Notes: generated by a model from the letters alone, not told the origin. A stretch of 64,000 nucleotides of DNA from Comamonas testosteroni (GCF_014076415.1 NZ_CP043568.1:5518001-5582000); one strand, 5' to 3'; numbered from the stretch's first letter, positions 9,286-20,035 are shown. Numbers and translations are program-made.

Positions 9286-9291
9286 TTGTCA

Positions 9292-10605
9292 TCAAATACC
9301 AGCCTTAAAGTTCGCTTTTTTCAGGAGCGACTCGTATTGCTGCGACATCACGTAGTTCTGCACTTGCGCCATGAAGTCCATTGTCACGACCACGATGATC
9401 AGCAACGATGTACCACCGAAGTAGAACGGAACGTTGTACTTCAGGATCAGGAATTCGGGCAACAAGCACACGAAGGTAATGTAGATCGCGCCAGCCAGGG
9501 TCAGGCGAACCAGAATCTTGTCAATGTAGCGGGCTGTCTGTTCGCCAGGACGAATCCCGGGGATGAAAGCGCCACTCTTCTTCAGGTTGTCGGCAGTTTC
9601 CCGGCTGTTGAAAACCAGGGCCGTATAGAAGAAGCAGAAGAAAATGATCGCGGCAGCATAAAGGATGACATAGATTGGCTGACCAGGGGTCAACGTGCTC
9701 GCAATATCCTTCAGCCAGCGCATGGATTCTCCTGCACTGAACCAATTCACCACCGTAGCGGGCAGCAAGATGATCGACGAAGCGAAGATGGGAGGAATCA
9801 CACCTGCCATGTTCAGCTTCAGTGGCAAGTGCGAAGACTGACCACCGTACACCTTGTTGCCGACTTGTCGGCGTGCGTAATTCACCAAGATCTTGCGTTG
9901 ACCTCGTTCGACATACACGACGAAATACGTCACGGCTGCCACAACGAGAACAATGAAGATTGCCGCCAGAATGCTCATGGCACCGGTGCGCACCAGCTCC
10001 AGCAGACCGCCGATGGAACTCGGCAGGCCTGCGGCGATACCGCCAAAGATCAGTATCGAGATACCGTTGCCCAGACCACGTTCAGTGATCTGTTCACCGA
10101 GCCACATCAGGAACAGGGTACCGGCCGTGAGACTGACCACCGCAGTCATGCGGAAGCCAAAACCAGGGTTCAGAACCAAGCCTGCGGAGCTTTCCAGGGC
10201 AACAGCAATTCCCAAGGACTGAAACAGCGCCAGGCCCAGAGTGCCGTAGCGGGTGTACTGGGTAATCTTGCGACGACCCGCTTCACCTTCCTTTTTCATC
10301 TGCTCGAATGTCGGGACCACGTAGGTCATGAGCTGCATGATGATCGATGCCGAGATGTACGGCATGATCCCCAGTGCGAACACTGTGAAGCGCGAGAGCG
10401 CTCCACCCGAGAACATGTTGAACAGATTGAGAATGCCGCCCTGCTGGCCAGAGAACAGCTGCTGCAGCTGCGCTGGGTCGATGCCCGGAACGGGGATATG
10501 CGCCCCGATGCGGTATACGACCAGCGCAAGCAACAGAAAAACCAGACGACGACGCAGGTCGCCGAATTTTCCAGTCTTTGCAATTTGAGCTGCGCTAGTA
10601 GCCAC
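9292..10605 (-). CDS. secY: Preprotein translocase subunit SecY
   Basis: 437 aa with the ten membrane helices of the SecYEG channel. Conserved segments include [10 protein letters not shown] after helix 1, [26 protein letters not shown] (plug and helix 2), [16 protein letters not shown] and the C-terminal [15 protein letters not shown] tail that contacts SecA and the ribosome. It sits in the canonical position after rplO. A long open frame on the opposite strand is a coding shadow. Confidence 0.98.
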   Translation of the reverse strand: MATSAAQIAKTGKFGDLRRRLVFLLLALVVYRIGAHIPVPGIDPAQLQQLFSGQQGGILNLFNMFSGGALSRFTVFALGIMPYISASIIMQLMTYVVPTFEQMKKEGEAGRRKITQYTRYGTLGLALFQSLGIAVALESSAGLVLNPGFGFRMTAVVSLTAGTLFLMWLGEQITERGLGNGISILIFGGIAAGLPSSIGGLLELVRTGAMSILAAIFIVLVVAAVTYFVVYVERGQRKILVNYARRQVGNKVYGGQSSHLPLKLNMAGVIPPIFASSIILLPATVVNWFSAGESMRWLKDIASTLTPGQPIYVILYAAAIIFFCFFYTALVFNSRETADNLKKSGAFIPGIRPGEQTARYIDKILVRLTLAGAIYITFVCLLPEFLILKYNVPFYFGGTSLLIIVVVTMDFMAQVQNYVMSQQYESLLKKANFKAGI

Positions 10606-10629
10606 GGATGTCTTCTTTCAGAACTTTAA

Positions 10630-11061
10630 TCAGGCGATGCTGCCACCGGCAGCTTCGATGGCAGCCTTGGCACCGGCGGTAGCGCCGATACCGTTGAGCT
10701 TGACAGCCTTAGTCAGTTCACCGCTCTTGATGATCTTCACCACCTTAGCGATAGAGCCAACCAGACCGGCTTGCTTCAGAGCAGCCAGATCGACTTCGGC
10801 CAGGCCGAGCTTATCCAGCTCGGACAGGGTCACTTCTGCATTGAACTTCAGCAGATGCGACTTGAAGCCACGCTTGGGCAGGCGACGCTGCAGAGGCATT
10901 TGACCGCCTTCGAAGCCCACCTTGTGGTAGCCACCCGAACGCGACTTCTGACCCTTGTGACCGCGACCGGCAGTCTTACCCAGACCAGAACCGATACCGC
11001 GACCCACGCGACGCTTGGCGTGCTTGGCGCCGTCTGCAGGCTTGATGCTATTGAGTTCCAT
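10630..11061 (-). CDS. rplO: 50S ribosomal protein L15
   Basis: 143 aa from the ATG at 11061 ([20 protein letters not shown]). In-frame TTG and ATG codons lie just upstream (11067, 11064), but AAAGGA is spaced best for 11061. The Gly/Arg-rich N-terminus ([19 protein letters not shown]) penetrates the 23S core. It lies 24 nt upstream of secY. Confidence 0.96.
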   Translation of the reverse strand: MELNSIKPADGAKHAKRRVGRGIGSGLGKTAGRGHKGQKSRSGGYHKVGFEGGQMPLQRRLPKRGFKSHLLKFNAEVTLSELDKLGLAEVDLAALKQAGLVGSIAKVVKIIKSGELTKAVKLNGIGATAGAKAAIEAAGGSIA

Positions 11062-11072
11062 CATCAATCCTT

Positions 11073-11255
11073 TCAGAGAACCTTCACCAAGTAGGCGATC
11101 TTGTTAATCATGCCGCGCACTTCAGGAGTGTCCTGCAGTTCGCTGACGCTGTTCAGCTTGCGCAGACCCAGGCCACGCACAGTCGCACGGTGCGACTCTT
11201 TGGTGCCGATGGGGCTACGAACCAGCTGAATCTTGACAGTTTGTTGTGTTGTCAT
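11073..11255 (-). CDS. rpmD: 50S ribosomal protein L30
   Basis: 60 aa. [29 protein letters not shown] is the L30 core, followed by the [17 protein letters not shown] strand. It sits between rpsE and rplO as usual. Confidence 0.97.
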   Translation of the reverse strand: MTTQQTVKIQLVRSPIGTKESHRATVRGLGLRKLNSVSELQDTPEVRGMINKIAYLVKVL

Positions 11256-11269
11256 GTGCTGGACTCCGA

Positions 11270-11791
11270 TCAGGCGGTGAAGATGTCTTCGACCGACTTG
11301 CCGCGCTTTGCTGCCACGTTCGCAGGGGTCGTGGAGTTCTTCAAAGCGTCGAAAGTTGCGCGAACCATGTTGTAGGGGTTCGACGAACCGTGGCTCTTGG
11401 CCACGATATCGGTGATACCCACCACTTCAAAAACAGCGCGCATAGGGCCGCCAGCAATGATGCCGGTACCCTTGGGAGCTGGGTGCAGCTCGACCTTGGC
11501 AGCGCCGTGATGGCCCTTCACCGAGTGGTGAATGGTGCCGCTCTTGAGTGCAACCTTCATCAGGTTGCGACGGCATTCTTCCATCGCTTTTTGCACGGCA
11601 GCAGGCACTTCCTTGGACTTGCCCTTACCCATGCCAACGCGACCGTCACCGTCGCCAACCACGGTCAGTGCAGCGAAGCCGAGAATACGACCGCCCTTCA
11701 CAACCTTGGTGACGCGGTTGACCGCGATCATTTTTTCGCGCAGACCGTCGTCACGACCTTCGTCTTGCACTTTGGGGGAAAATTTAGCCAT
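11270..11791 (-). CDS. rpsE: 30S ribosomal protein S5
   Basis: 173 aa. The double-stranded RNA-binding-like domain contains [19 protein letters not shown] and [13 protein letters not shown], and the C-terminal half contains [16 protein letters not shown]. It helps control decoding accuracy and binds 16S helix 34/36. It lies 15 nt after rplR. Confidence 0.98.
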   Translation of the reverse strand: MAKFSPKVQDEGRDDGLREKMIAVNRVTKVVKGGRILGFAALTVVGDGDGRVGMGKGKSKEVPAAVQKAMEECRRNLMKVALKSGTIHHSVKGHHGAAKVELHPAPKGTGIIAGGPMRAVFEVVGITDIVAKSHGSSNPYNMVRATFDALKNSTTPANVAAKRGKSVEDIFTA

Positions 11792-11806
11792 TTGTATCCG
11801 CTCCGC

Positions 11807-12172
11807 TTAGAACTGCAGGCCCGCTTCGCGAGCGGCTTCTGCCAAAGCCTTCACGCGGCCGTGGTATGCAAAACCGGCGCGGTCGAAAGCCACTTTCTCA
11901 ACGCCAGCAGCCTTAGCCTTCTCAGCAATGCGCTTGCCGATCAGCGTGGCGGCGGCCACGTTGCCACCCTTGCCAGCGGCGCCGAGTTGCGAACGCACTT
12001 CGACTTCTGCAGTGGAGGCCGAAGCCAGCACGGTAGTGCCGTCTTCCGAAACCACGGAGGCGTAGATATGGAGATTGGTGCGGTTCACGCTCAGACGTGC
12101 AACGCCTTGCTGGGCAATGCGGATGCGAGTCTGACGGGCACGGCGCAGACGCTGCTCTTTCTTGTTCAACAT
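11807..12172 (-). CDS. rplR: 50S ribosomal protein L18
   Basis: 121 aa from the second of two adjacent ATGs (12172; the first is 12175). AAGGAG is 7 nt before 12172 and only 4 nt before 12175. The basic N-terminus [18 protein letters not shown] and [26 protein letters not shown] are typical. It binds 5S rRNA. Confidence 0.95.
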   Translation of the reverse strand: MLNKKEQRLRRARQTRIRIAQQGVARLSVNRTNLHIYASVVSEDGTTVLASASTAEVEVRSQLGAAGKGGNVAAATLIGKRIAEKAKAAGVEKVAFDRAGFAYHGRVKALAEAAREAGLQF

Positions 12173-12183
12173 CATGCAGCTCC

Positions 12184-12717
12184 TTACTTCTTCTTGGTCT
12201 CTTTGATCACGACCTTCTCATTCGCATAGCGAATGCCCTTGCCCTTGTAAGGCTCGGGAGGACGAACGGCACGGATCTCAGCAGCCAATTGACCGACCAC
12301 TTGACGGTCAGCACCCTTGATCACGATCTCAGTCGGAGTGGGGGTAGCGACAGTGATGCCGGCGGGCATCTCGAAGTTGACGGGGTGCGAGAAGCCCACA
12401 GCCAGGTTCAGCTTGGAACCTTGTGCAGCGGCCTTGTAGCCCACGCCAATCAGCGTCAGCTTCTTCTCGAAGCCTTCAGTCACGCCCTTGACCATGTTGT
12501 TGACCAGCTGGCGGATGGTACCGGCCAGGGCGTCAGCTTCACGGGAATCGTTGGCGGGAGCAAAGGACAGCTTGCCGTCGTTGTTGCCGATGGTCACCAG
12601 GCCGTTCAGAGCCAGCGACAGATCGCCGCCCTTGCCCTTGACCTTGATGGTTTCAGCGTTGATGGACACATCCACACCTGCGGGGATGGTCACAATAGCT
12701 TTTGCTACGCGAGACAT
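12184..12717 (-). CDS. rplF: 50S ribosomal protein L6
   Basis: 177 aa with the two repeated L6 folds. The C-terminal signature [20 protein letters not shown] is clear. It sits near the sarcin-ricin/factor-binding region of the 50S subunit. It lies 11 nt upstream of rplR. Confidence 0.98.
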   Translation of the reverse strand: MSRVAKAIVTIPAGVDVSINAETIKVKGKGGDLSLALNGLVTIGNNDGKLSFAPANDSREADALAGTIRQLVNNMVKGVTEGFEKKLTLIGVGYKAAAQGSKLNLAVGFSHPVNFEMPAGITVATPTPTEIVIKGADRQVVGQLAAEIRAVRPPEPYKGKGIRYANEKVVIKETKKK

Positions 12718-12741
12718 TTCAGTATTTCTCCTTAATGTCCG

Positions 12742-13137
12742 TTAGGCCACATAGCACAGCACTTCACCGCCGATACCGGCAGCACGTGCTTTGCGATCAG
12801 TCATCACGCCCTTGGGAGTAGTGACGATGGCCACACCCAGGCCGTTCTGGACCTGAGGAATTGCGTGACGACCCTTGTACACGCGCAGGCCGGGACGGCT
12901 CACACGTTCGATACGCTCGATCACAGGGCGACCGGCGTAGTACTTCAGGGTAATTTCGAGTTCGGACTTGCCACCTTCGGACTTCACTTCGAAGCCGTCG
13001 ATATAGCCTTCTTCCTTCAGCACTTGTGCGATGGCAACCTTCACCTTGGAGGAAGGAGCCGACACAGTGGCCTTGGAGACCAGTTGTGCATTGCGGATGC
13101 GGGTCAGCAAGTCAGCGATGGGATCACTCATGCTCAT
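12742..13137 (-). CDS. rpsH: 30S ribosomal protein S8
   Basis: 131 aa. [14 protein letters not shown] at the start and [33 protein letters not shown] at the end (given by ends only) are diagnostic. It binds 16S helix 21. In E. coli S8 represses spc-operon translation by binding near the rplE start; whether that holds here was not tested. Confidence 0.98.
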   Translation of the reverse strand: MSMSDPIADLLTRIRNAQLVSKATVSAPSSKVKVAIAQVLKEEGYIDGFEVKSEGGKSELEITLKYYAGRPVIERIERVSRPGLRVYKGRHAIPQVQNGLGVAIVTTPKGVMTDRKARAAGIGGEVLCYVA

Positions 13138-13157
13138 GTTTAATCTCTCCTGCTTGC

Positions 13158-13463
13158 TTACCAGCTGGCCTTGGTGACACCGGGGATGTCGCCAGCAAAG
13201 GCCAATTCACGCACCTTGGCACGACCCAGACCGAATTGGCGGAAGGTACCGCGAGGACGGCCAGTGATCTCGCAACGGTTACGCTGGCGAGTGGGGTTCG
13301 AGTTACGGGGCAGCTTCTGCAGACCCAGGCGAGCGGCGTCGCGCTCTTCGTCGGAACGCTTCACGTCGCCGGCGATTGCCTTCAGTTCTGCATACTTGGC
13401 AGCATACTTGGCTGCCAGCTTTTCGCGCTTCAGTTCGCGCTGAATCATTGCTACTTTAGCCAT
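13158..13463 (-). CDS. rpsN: 30S ribosomal protein S14, zinc-free form
   Basis: 101 aa from the ATG at 13463 ([16 protein letters not shown]); the longer open frame upstream has no support. Only one Cys ([11 protein letters not shown]) is present and no CxxC pairs, so this is the long, zinc-independent type. It lies 8 nt downstream of rplE. Confidence 0.97.
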   Translation of the reverse strand: MAKVAMIQRELKREKLAAKYAAKYAELKAIAGDVKRSDEERDAARLGLQKLPRNSNPTRQRNRCEITGRPRGTFRQFGLGRAKVRELAFAGDIPGVTKASW

Positions 13464-13471
13464 GCGCCACC

Positions 13472-14011
13472 TCAGTTCTTGAAGGGGAATTTGAAAGCGG
13501 CGAGCAGTGCCTTGCACTCTTCGTCGTTCTTCGCTGTTGTCGTGATGCTGATGTTCAGACCACGCAGAGCGTCCACCTTGTCGTACTCGATTTCGGGGAA
13601 GATGATTTGTTCTTTGACGCCAACGTTGTAGTTGCCGCGACCGTCGAACGAACGACCCGAGATACCACGGAAGTCACGCACGCGGGGCAGAGCCACGGTC
13701 ACGAAACGGTCCAGGAATTCGTACATCTGAACGCCACGCAGGGTCACCATGCAGCCGATAGCTTGGCCTTCGCGGATCTTGAAACCAGCGATAGCCTTCT
13801 TGGCCTTGGTCACCACAGGCTTCTGACCAGCAATCTTGGTCAGGTCAGCCACGGCGTTGTCCATCACCTTCTTGTCGGCCACGGCTTCGCTCACACCCAT
13901 GTTCAGAGTGATCTTGGTCAGACGGGGCACTTCCATAGCGGAGGTGTAGCCGAACTTTTCCTTCAGTTCAGCCGCGATCTTTTCGCGATAGAGTTTTTGC
14001 AGTCGTGCCAT
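13472..14011 (-). CDS. rplE: 50S ribosomal protein L5
   Basis: 179 aa. [18 protein letters not shown] and [28 protein letters not shown] (described by its ends) are characteristic. It binds 5S rRNA and forms the central protuberance. Confidence 0.98.
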   Translation of the reverse strand: MARLQKLYREKIAAELKEKFGYTSAMEVPRLTKITLNMGVSEAVADKKVMDNAVADLTKIAGQKPVVTKAKKAIAGFKIREGQAIGCMVTLRGVQMYEFLDRFVTVALPRVRDFRGISGRSFDGRGNYNVGVKEQIIFPEIEYDKVDALRGLNISITTTAKNDEECKALLAAFKFPFKN

Positions 14012-14021
14012 GTGTTACTCC

Positions 14022-14339
14022 TTAGGCGGCGATTTCAGCGCCATTGGACTTGAACACGCGAACACGTGTGCCGTCGGCGTTCACCTTGATGCCCACGCGA
14101 TCGGCCTTGCCGGTCGCTGCATTGAAGATAGCCACGTTGGATTGGTGGATAGGCATGGCCTTTTCCACGATACCGCCGGTGGTGCCCTTCATGGGGTTAG
14201 GCTTGGTGTGCTTCTTGACCAGGTTGACACCGTCCACGATCACGTGGGAGTCATCCTTGCGCAGAGAAACCACGCCACGCTTGCCCTTGTCACGGCCGGT
14301 CAGCACGATAACTTCGTCGCCCTTGCGAATCTTGTTCAT
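14022..14339 (-). CDS. rplX: 50S ribosomal protein L24
   Basis: 105 aa with the KOW motif near the N-terminus ([17 protein letters not shown]). It is an assembly-initiator protein on 23S rRNA near the tunnel exit. It lies 12 nt after rplN and 10 nt before rplE. Confidence 0.98.
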   Translation of the reverse strand: MNKIRKGDEVIVLTGRDKGKRGVVSLRKDDSHVIVDGVNLVKKHTKPNPMKGTTGGIVEKAMPIHQSNVAIFNAATGKADRVGIKVNADGTRVRVFKSNGAEIAA

Positions 14340-14351
14340 GGTGCTATTCCT

Positions 14352-14720
14352 TTAGAGAACTTCAGGGGCCAGCGACACGATCTTCATGAACTTTTCGGTA
14401 CGCAGTTCACGAGTCACGGGGCCAAAGATGCGGGTGCCGATAGGCTCCAGCTTGGCGTTCAGCAGCACGGCGGCATTGCCGTCGAACTTCACGAGCGAGC
14501 CGTCTGCACGACGGATGCCCTTGGCGGTGCGCACCACCACAGCACTGTAGATCTCGCCTTTTTTGACGCGACCACGAGGAGCTGCTTCCTTGACGCTCAC
14601 CTTGATGATGTCGCCAACACTTGCGTAGCGACGATGAGAACCGCCCAGCACCTTAATGCACTGAACAGACTTCGCGCCGGTGTTGTCGGCAACCTCTAAC
14701 CGAGATTCTGTTTGGATCAT
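14352..14720 (-). CDS. rplN: 50S ribosomal protein L14
   Basis: 122 aa from the ATG at 14720 ([19 protein letters not shown]). The frame is open another 36 codons upstream, but that part is not L14-like. It is the first gene of this spc/alpha block: the rest of the S10 operon (rpsJ to rpsQ) is not upstream in this window; glpD and a 422-bp gap are there instead. Confidence 0.98.
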   Translation of the reverse strand: MIQTESRLEVADNTGAKSVQCIKVLGGSHRRYASVGDIIKVSVKEAAPRGRVKKGEIYSAVVVRTAKGIRRADGSLVKFDGNAAVLLNAKLEPIGTRIFGPVTRELRTEKFMKIVSLAPEVL

Positions 14721-15142
14721 TTCAATATTCCCAACTTGCTCCAGCAACGCTCGACAGCCCCAGAGTCTTCTCAAGGGCTGATCAAGCAGCCGGTCAGTCT
14801 TGGGCCCGTCGTCCACCTTCCGGACCATTCCGGAGGGCTTCCCGCTGGGCAGAAAGTTCCACGCTTTTAAACGTGAAGCAGGAGATTGTCGCAGGAAATC
14901 CTTTGTGCGTCAAGCGTTTAGCCTGCAATACCCGCACTGATTTCACTGGCGCAAAGCCTGGCAGACAGGCCCTCGCACTTGCAACCAAAACAATAGCATA
15001 CTGCGCAATTAGCACATTGATTTCAAACAATAAATTACCTGAAATCAACAGCCATCAAGCACTGCCAGCTCACATTTCCAAGAGAGCTGCGAACCGCAGC
15101 CTGTTGCCCATACGCCACGCCCCCGCAGGGCGGCCGCGCAGA
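14721..15142 (-). promoter_or_regulatory. Upstream region of the rplN operon
   Basis: 422 bp without a convincing gene. It must contain the operon promoter. An AT-rich patch at about 14985-15030 offers TTGAAA (minus strand, near 15025) and TATGCT (near 15000) as weak -35/-10 candidates, but the spacing (about 20 nt) is poor. A small 6-bp hairpin at 15086-15100 lies downstream of glpD, without a T-run. Confidence 0.35.
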
Positions 15143-16738
15143 TCAGCCCTGGACGGGCAGATATTGGCGGGTCAGGGCCAGGAAGTCGTTGAGTTGCACG
15201 TCCTGGTCCAGCTCCTCGGTCAGGATGGCCGCCACGCGGGGCGCGATCTCGGCCGCCTTGCGGGCATCGAGGAAAAGCAGGCGACTGCGGCGCGCCAGCA
15301 TGTCCTCGACGGTGCGCGCGTATTCAAAGCGGGCGGCAAAGCGCACCATGGCTTCCGAGAGACCATCCATCAGCCAGTTCTGCGCACCAGGCAGCGCAGC
15401 CACGGCAGCGGCATCCGTGCCGTAGGAGTGCAGACCCTGACTCTGGTTCATGCTGTGCGTGACGGCCGCCTCGGCCGGCGCCCCCACCAGCGGCAGGTTC
15501 ACGGTAACCCCGGCAGGACGACCGGGCAGGCGGCCGATCTGGAAGCATTCGGCCAGCACATCCTCGGACATGGCCCGGTAAGTCGTCCATTTGCCGCCGG
15601 TGACGGTCACCAGGCCGGTCTTGCTGGACATCACCGTGTGCTCGCGGCTGATCTTCTTGGTGTTCTCGCCGTCATCGTCCTGCGGCTTGACCAGCGGGCG
15701 CAGGCCCACCCACATGCTGCGCACATCGGCCAGCGTGGGCTGTCGATTCAGATACTTGCCGGCCTCGCCGAGAATGAAATCCAGCTCCTCGGGGAAAGGC
15801 AGGGGTTCGCGCGCCAGGTCGTTACGCGGCGTGTCGGTGGTTCCCAGAATCACCTTGCCCAGCCACGGCACGGCAAACAGCACGCGGCCATCGGCCGTCT
15901 TCGGGATCAGCAGCGCATGATCCGTTGGCAGGAACTCGCGGTCCACCACCACGTGCACCCCCTGGCTGGGCGCAACCATGGGCTTGACGGGCTTGCCCTG
16001 GGCCTCGGCATCCTGCTGGCGAAACAGATCCACCCAGGGCCCCGTGGCATTGACCACGCACTTGGCGCGCACGGTGAAGTTGCGACCCGATTCCGCATCG
16101 CGGCAGATCAGCCCGGCAATCTGCTGCCCCTCGTAGATCAGCTTTTCCGCCGGGCAGTAATTGATCAGCAAGGCGCCCTTGGCCGCTGCGGTACGCGCCA
16201 GCGCCAGCGCCAGACGCGCATCGTCAAACTGGCCATCCCAGTACTTGACCCCGCCCTTGAGACCTTTTTGCTGTACGGTCGGCAGGTATTTCACGGTCTT
16301 GGTGCTGGAGAGGAATTCAGTAGCCCCCAGGCCGGCCTTGCCGGCCAGCGCGTCATACATCTTGAGGCCGATGCCGTAGAACGGCGTATCCAGCAGCTTG
16401 TACGAGGGCATCACAAAGGCCAGAGGCTGGGCCAGATGCGGTGCGTTGTGCAGCAGCGTGGTGCGCTCGTGCAGCGCCTCGCGCACCAGGGAGATGTTGC
16501 CCTGCGCCAGATAGCGCACGCCGCCATGCACCAGCTTGGTGGCGCGCGAGGAAGTGCCCTTGGCGAAGTCCAGCGACTCCAGCAGCACGACCTTGAAGCC
16601 GCGCGCCGCCGCATCCACCGCCACGCCCAGCCCCGTGGCACCGCCGCCCACGATGGCCAGATCGAAGCTTTCGGTCTGCGCCAGGCGCTCCAGCAGTTGT
16701 GCACGCGTTGTAGCCAAGGGTTGAGTGGACTGGTTCAT
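15143..16738 (-). CDS. glpD: Aerobic glycerol-3-phosphate dehydrogenase
   Basis: 531-aa membrane-associated flavoenzyme that oxidises glycerol-3-phosphate to dihydroxyacetone phosphate and passes electrons to ubiquinone. The N-terminal FAD-binding Rossmann motif is DLAIVGGGATGLGVAVDAAARG (seen in two parts), followed by RATKLVHGGVRYL, the FAD/substrate signature of this family. VNATGPWVD and the WTTYRAMSEDV segment are also typical. It is divergent from glpR across a 499-bp region with repeated TTCG motifs, and glpK is nearby, giving a complete glycerol-to-DHAP route. Confidence 0.96.
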   Translation of the reverse strand: MNQSTQPLATTRAQLLERLAQTESFDLAIVGGGATGLGVAVDAAARGFKVVLLESLDFAKGTSSRATKLVHGGVRYLAQGNISLVREALHERTTLLHNAPHLAQPLAFVMPSYKLLDTPFYGIGLKMYDALAGKAGLGATEFLSSTKTVKYLPTVQQKGLKGGVKYWDGQFDDARLALALARTAAAKGALLINYCPAEKLIYEGQQIAGLICRDAESGRNFTVRAKCVVNATGPWVDLFRQQDAEAQGKPVKPMVAPSQGVHVVVDREFLPTDHALLIPKTADGRVLFAVPWLGKVILGTTDTPRNDLAREPLPFPEELDFILGEAGKYLNRQPTLADVRSMWVGLRPLVKPQDDDGENTKKISREHTVMSSKTGLVTVTGGKWTTYRAMSEDVLAECFQIGRLPGRPAGVTVNLPLVGAPAEAAVTHSMNQSQGLHSYGTDAAAVAALPGAQNWLMDGLSEAMVRFAARFEYARTVEDMLARRSRLLFLDARKAAEIAPRVAAILTEELDQDVQLNDFLALTRQYLPVQG

Positions 16739-17237
16739 GGAACGACTTCTGCGGTGATCGCCGTGCCGCCACCATCACGGATGGGACGCACACAACGAAG
16801 AATAAATTTCAGATCGAATATTTTCGCTCTTTTTCGCTTTTTGTGGGCGCCAACCCCTGAATATCGATTCGTTTTCGCGCGATTCAAGCCAAAACCGCTG
16901 CTCCAGCGCCACTCCGGCCAGGCCGCAACATCGGCAATCGGCGCGCTTGCACACACTCAATGCATGAACTGCATTCTTCTTGTCGTGCCAATTGTTACTG
17001 CTGCAACAACTCACCACGATGACATATAACCGCAGCTTGCTGTCAGACTTCAGACTCGACGCGGATTCATTTTTGTTTTTTAACGGGCAATTCCATAGAA
17101 AATCACCCTATTAGAGGTTCGTTTGGATTCGCTCACAATCCCTGCACTGCCCGCTGCGGCTGGCGCTCTCCCCTATAGAGCTCTTCATCTGCAGCCCGTC
17201 CATGCGCCAATAGCACCTATATAACCAGTCATCAGTC
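16739..17237. promoter_or_regulatory. glpD-glpR divergent control region with candidate GlpR operators
   Basis: 499 bp with no gene. Direct repeats of TTCG exactly 10 bp apart occur twice: at 16823-16826/16833-16836 (inside TTTTCGCTCT-TTTTCGCTTT, glpD side) and at 17118-17121/17128-17131 (GGTTCGTTTGGATTCGCTC, glpR side). A further TTTTCGC is at 16872. DeoR/GlpR-family repressors typically bind such TTCG-containing direct repeats at one-turn spacing, so these are likely operators. Exact promoters were not assigned. Confidence 0.5.
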
Positions 17238-18002
17238 ATGAACAGCAATCCCCGCCAGTTGCAGCTTGTCGAAGAAGTCCGCGCCCGCCAATCCACCTCG
17301 GTAGAGCAACTGGCCGAAATCCTCGGTGTCACGCTGCAAACCGTGCGCCGCGACATACAGAAGCTGGCCGATGCCGGACTGCTGGTGCGCTTTCATGGCG
17401 GCGTGCGCGTGCCCAGTGCCACCGTGGAGAACCTGGCACATACCCAGCGCCAGGTATTGCATGCCGAAGGCAAGATGCGCATTGCACGCGCCATTGCAGA
17501 GGCCATTCCCAACGGCTGCTCGCTGATTCTCAACATCGGCACTACCACCGAAGCGGTGGCCCAGGCCCTGCTGCAGCACAAAGGTCTGCGTGTCATCACC
17601 AACAATCTCAATGTCGCCGCCATCCTCAGCAGCAATGCCGATTGCGAAGTCATCGTCGCCGGCGGCGTGGTGCGCACACGCGACCGCGGCATCGTGGGCG
17701 AGGCGGCCGTGGACTTCATGCGCCAGTTCAAGGTGGACATTGCCGTGATCGGCATCTCGGCCATCGAATCGGACGGCAGCCTGCGCGACTTCGACCTGCG
17801 CGAGGTCAAGGTGGCCCAGACCATCATCGGCCAGTCGCGCGAAGTCTGGCTGGCCGCCGACCACAGCAAGTTCAGCCGCCAGGCCATGGTGGAGCTGGCC
17901 CGCCTGAACCAGATCGACCGCCTGTTCACCGACGTGCCACCCTCCGCGCCCTTCGATGCCCTGTTGCGGGATGCCGAGGTGCAATGCACCATCGCCCAAT
18001 GA
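17238..18002 (+). CDS. glpR: DeoR/GlpR-family transcriptional repressor
   Basis: 254 aa. N-terminal winged helix (about residues 5-60: RQLQLVEEVRARQSTSVEQLAEILGVTLQTVRRDIQKL, given by ends) and a C-terminal DeoRC sugar-phosphate-sensing domain with NIGTTTEAVAQALL and VIVAGGVVRTRDRGIVGEAA. The final part has WLAADHSKFSR. It presumably represses the glp genes until glycerol-3-phosphate binds. It heads an operon with a GNAT gene and glpK: its stop overlaps the GNAT start (ATGA). Confidence 0.9.
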   Translation: MNSNPRQLQLVEEVRARQSTSVEQLAEILGVTLQTVRRDIQKLADAGLLVRFHGGVRVPSATVENLAHTQRQVLHAEGKMRIARAIAEAIPNGCSLILNIGTTTEAVAQALLQHKGLRVITNNLNVAAILSSNADCEVIVAGGVVRTRDRGIVGEAAVDFMRQFKVDIAVIGISAIESDGSLRDFDLREVKVAQTIIGQSREVWLAADHSKFSRQAMVELARLNQIDRLFTDVPPSAPFDALLRDAEVQCTIAQ

Positions 18003-18478
18003 ACGCGGCCCCCTATCTGATCCGTCCTGCGCTGCCCGAAGATGCCGCGGGCATTGCCGGGCTGCTGCATGACATAGGCTGGTTCAAGGCCTACGAAAGT
18101 CATTCCGCGTCCCAGAACACCGAGGCCGTGAAGGCACTGCTGGACGAGCTGCAGACCGGGCCGGAGCGCTCTCTGATGCTGGTGGCGCAAGACAGCCAGC
18201 AGCACATTCACGGCTACTGCGCCGTGCACTGGCTGCCGGTCGCCGTGCTGCAAGGCTGGGAAGCCTATGTGAGCGAGCTGTTTGTCGCCGAGGCAGCGCG
18301 CGGTGCAGGCCTGGGCCAGCAACTGCTGGACGCGGCCACACAGGCAGCGCGCGAGCGCCATTGCATACGCATCTGGCTGGTCAACAACCGCGAGCGCCCT
18401 TCCTATGTGCGCGGCTTTTATTCCCGGCAGGGCTGGAGCGAGCAGGCCGAAATGGCGCGCTTTGTGCTCCCCCTCTGA
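17999..18478 (+). CDS. GNAT-family N-acetyltransferase
   Basis: 159 aa. The acetyl-CoA-binding motif A is visible as [23 protein letters not shown] (core RGAGLGQQ, about residue 101), followed by the motif B region [12 protein letters not shown]. The substrate is unknown. It is translationally coupled to glpR (ATGA overlap) and lies 14 nt before glpK, so it is co-expressed with glycerol metabolism, which is unusual company for a GNAT. Confidence 0.85.
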   Translation: MNAAPYLIRPALPEDAAGIAGLLHDIGWFKAYESHSASQNTEAVKALLDELQTGPERSLMLVAQDSQQHIHGYCAVHWLPVAVLQGWEAYVSELFVAEAARGAGLGQQLLDAATQAARERHCIRIWLVNNRERPSYVRGFYSRQGWSEQAEMARFVLPL

Positions 18479-18492
18479 ACCTCGGACAACTC

Positions 18493-19989
18493 ATGACAAC
18501 CTATCTGCTCGCCCTGGACCAGGGCACCTCCAGTTCCCGCTCCATCGTCTTCGACACGCAAGGCCGCATCGTTGCCTCGGCCCAGCTGGAGCTGCCGCAG
18601 ATCTATCCACAGCCGGGCTGGGTGGAGCATGACCCGCGCGAGATCTGGCGCACCCAGCTGAGCACCGCCAAGGAGGCGCTGGCCAAGGCGGGCCTCAAGG
18701 CTGGCGATATTCGCTCGGTAGGCATTACCAACCAGCGCGAGACCACCATCGTCTGGAACCGCAAGACCGGCGCCCCCATTCACCATGGCATCGTCTGGCA
18801 GGACCGCCGCGCCGAACCCACCTGCGTGCAGCTGCGCGAAGCCGGTCACAGCGACGCCATTTTGCAGAAAACCGGTCTGCGCATCGATGCCTATTTTTCA
18901 GGCACCAAGCTCAAATGGCTGCTGGACAACGTGCCCGGCGCACGCGCCGCAGCACAGGCCGGCGAGCTGGCCTTCGGCACGGTGGATTGCTGGCTGATCT
19001 GGCAGCTGACGGGCGGCAAGCGCCATGTCACCGATGTGAGCAATGCCAGCCGCACCATGCTGTTCAATGTGCACAGCAACCAATGGGATGCCGATCTGCT
19101 GGCCCTGCTCGATATCCCTGCGTGCCTGATGCCCGAGGTCCTTCCCTCGGCCGCCGACTTCGGCCAGACGGCCGACGAAGTGCTGGGCGGCTCCATCAAT
19201 ATCGGCGGCGTGGCCGGCGATCAGCAAAGCGCGCTGTTCGGCCAGGCCTGCTTCGACGCGGGCATGGCCAAGAACACCTACGGCACGGGCTGCTTCATGC
19301 TCATGCATACGGGCAGCAGCTTCCAGACTTCGAGCAACGGCCTGCTGACCACCTCGGCCGCCCAGGCAAGCAGCCAGCCCCAGTTTGCGCTGGAAGGCAG
19401 CGTCTTCGTCGGCGGTGCCGTGGTGCAGTGGCTGCGCGACGGCCTGCAGGCCATCGAACACAGCGGCCAGGTCCAGCAACTGGCCGAAAGCGTGCCCGAC
19501 AGCGGCGGCGTGATGCTGGTGCCGGCCTTTACCGGCCTGGGCGCCCCCTACTGGAAGCCCGATGCGCGCGGCACCATCACCGGTCTGACGCGCGGCACGA
19601 CGATGGCCCATATCGCCCGTGCGGCCCTGGAATCCATTGCCTACCAGAGTGCAGCCCTGCTCGGCGCCATGAGCCGCGACGCCGTGGCCACGGGCGGCAC
19701 GCCGGTCAGCGAGCTGCGCGTGGACGGCGGTGCCTGCGTCAACAATCTGCTGATGCAGTTCCAGGCCGATCTGCTGGGCATTCCCGTGGTGCGCCCGGCC
19801 TGCGTGGAAACCACGGCTCTGGGTGCAGCCTATCTGGCCGGCCTGTCCAGCGGCGTCTATCAGAGCACCGAGGAGCTGTCGGCCTTGTGGAAGGCCGAGC
19901 GCCGCTTCCTGCCCACGCTGGGCAAGGACCGCGCCGACGAGCTGATGCAGCGCTGGGAACAGGCCGTGCGCCAGACCACGGCACAGTAA
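18493..19989 (+). CDS. glpK: Glycerol kinase
   Basis: 498 aa from the ATG at 18493 ([19 protein letters not shown]); the longer frame upstream overlaps the GNAT gene and is not used. FGGY fold: N-terminal DQGTSSSRS phosphate loop, WQDRRA, and C-terminal [20 protein letters not shown] with the final ATP-binding region [13 protein letters not shown]. It phosphorylates glycerol to glycerol-3-phosphate, the substrate of GlpD. No glycerol-specific facilitator is adjacent; the aquaporin downstream is of the water-specific type. Confidence 0.97.
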   Translation: MTTYLLALDQGTSSSRSIVFDTQGRIVASAQLELPQIYPQPGWVEHDPREIWRTQLSTAKEALAKAGLKAGDIRSVGITNQRETTIVWNRKTGAPIHHGIVWQDRRAEPTCVQLREAGHSDAILQKTGLRIDAYFSGTKLKWLLDNVPGARAAAQAGELAFGTVDCWLIWQLTGGKRHVTDVSNASRTMLFNVHSNQWDADLLALLDIPACLMPEVLPSAADFGQTADEVLGGSINIGGVAGDQQSALFGQACFDAGMAKNTYGTGCFMLMHTGSSFQTSSNGLLTTSAAQASSQPQFALEGSVFVGGAVVQWLRDGLQAIEHSGQVQQLAESVPDSGGVMLVPAFTGLGAPYWKPDARGTITGLTRGTTMAHIARAALESIAYQSAALLGAMSRDAVATGGTPVSELRVDGGACVNNLLMQFQADLLGIPVVRPACVETTALGAAYLAGLSSGVYQSTEELSALWKAERRFLPTLGKDRADELMQRWEQAVRQTTAQ

Positions 19990-20035
19990 AGCCGCTGCAC
20001 TGGGCGCTGACCAGGCAAGCGCCCAAGCCATCAAA

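Noticed and set aside
9174..9291. infA between secY and rpmJ
   Set aside because: The 118-bp gap is far too short for infA and holds only a ribosome site and a hairpin.
9286..10629. Long plus-strand ORF opposite secY
   Set aside because: It mirrors secY codons, as do similar frames opposite glpD, trpE, trpD and recG; composition and lack of ribosome sites show coding shadows of GC-rich genes.
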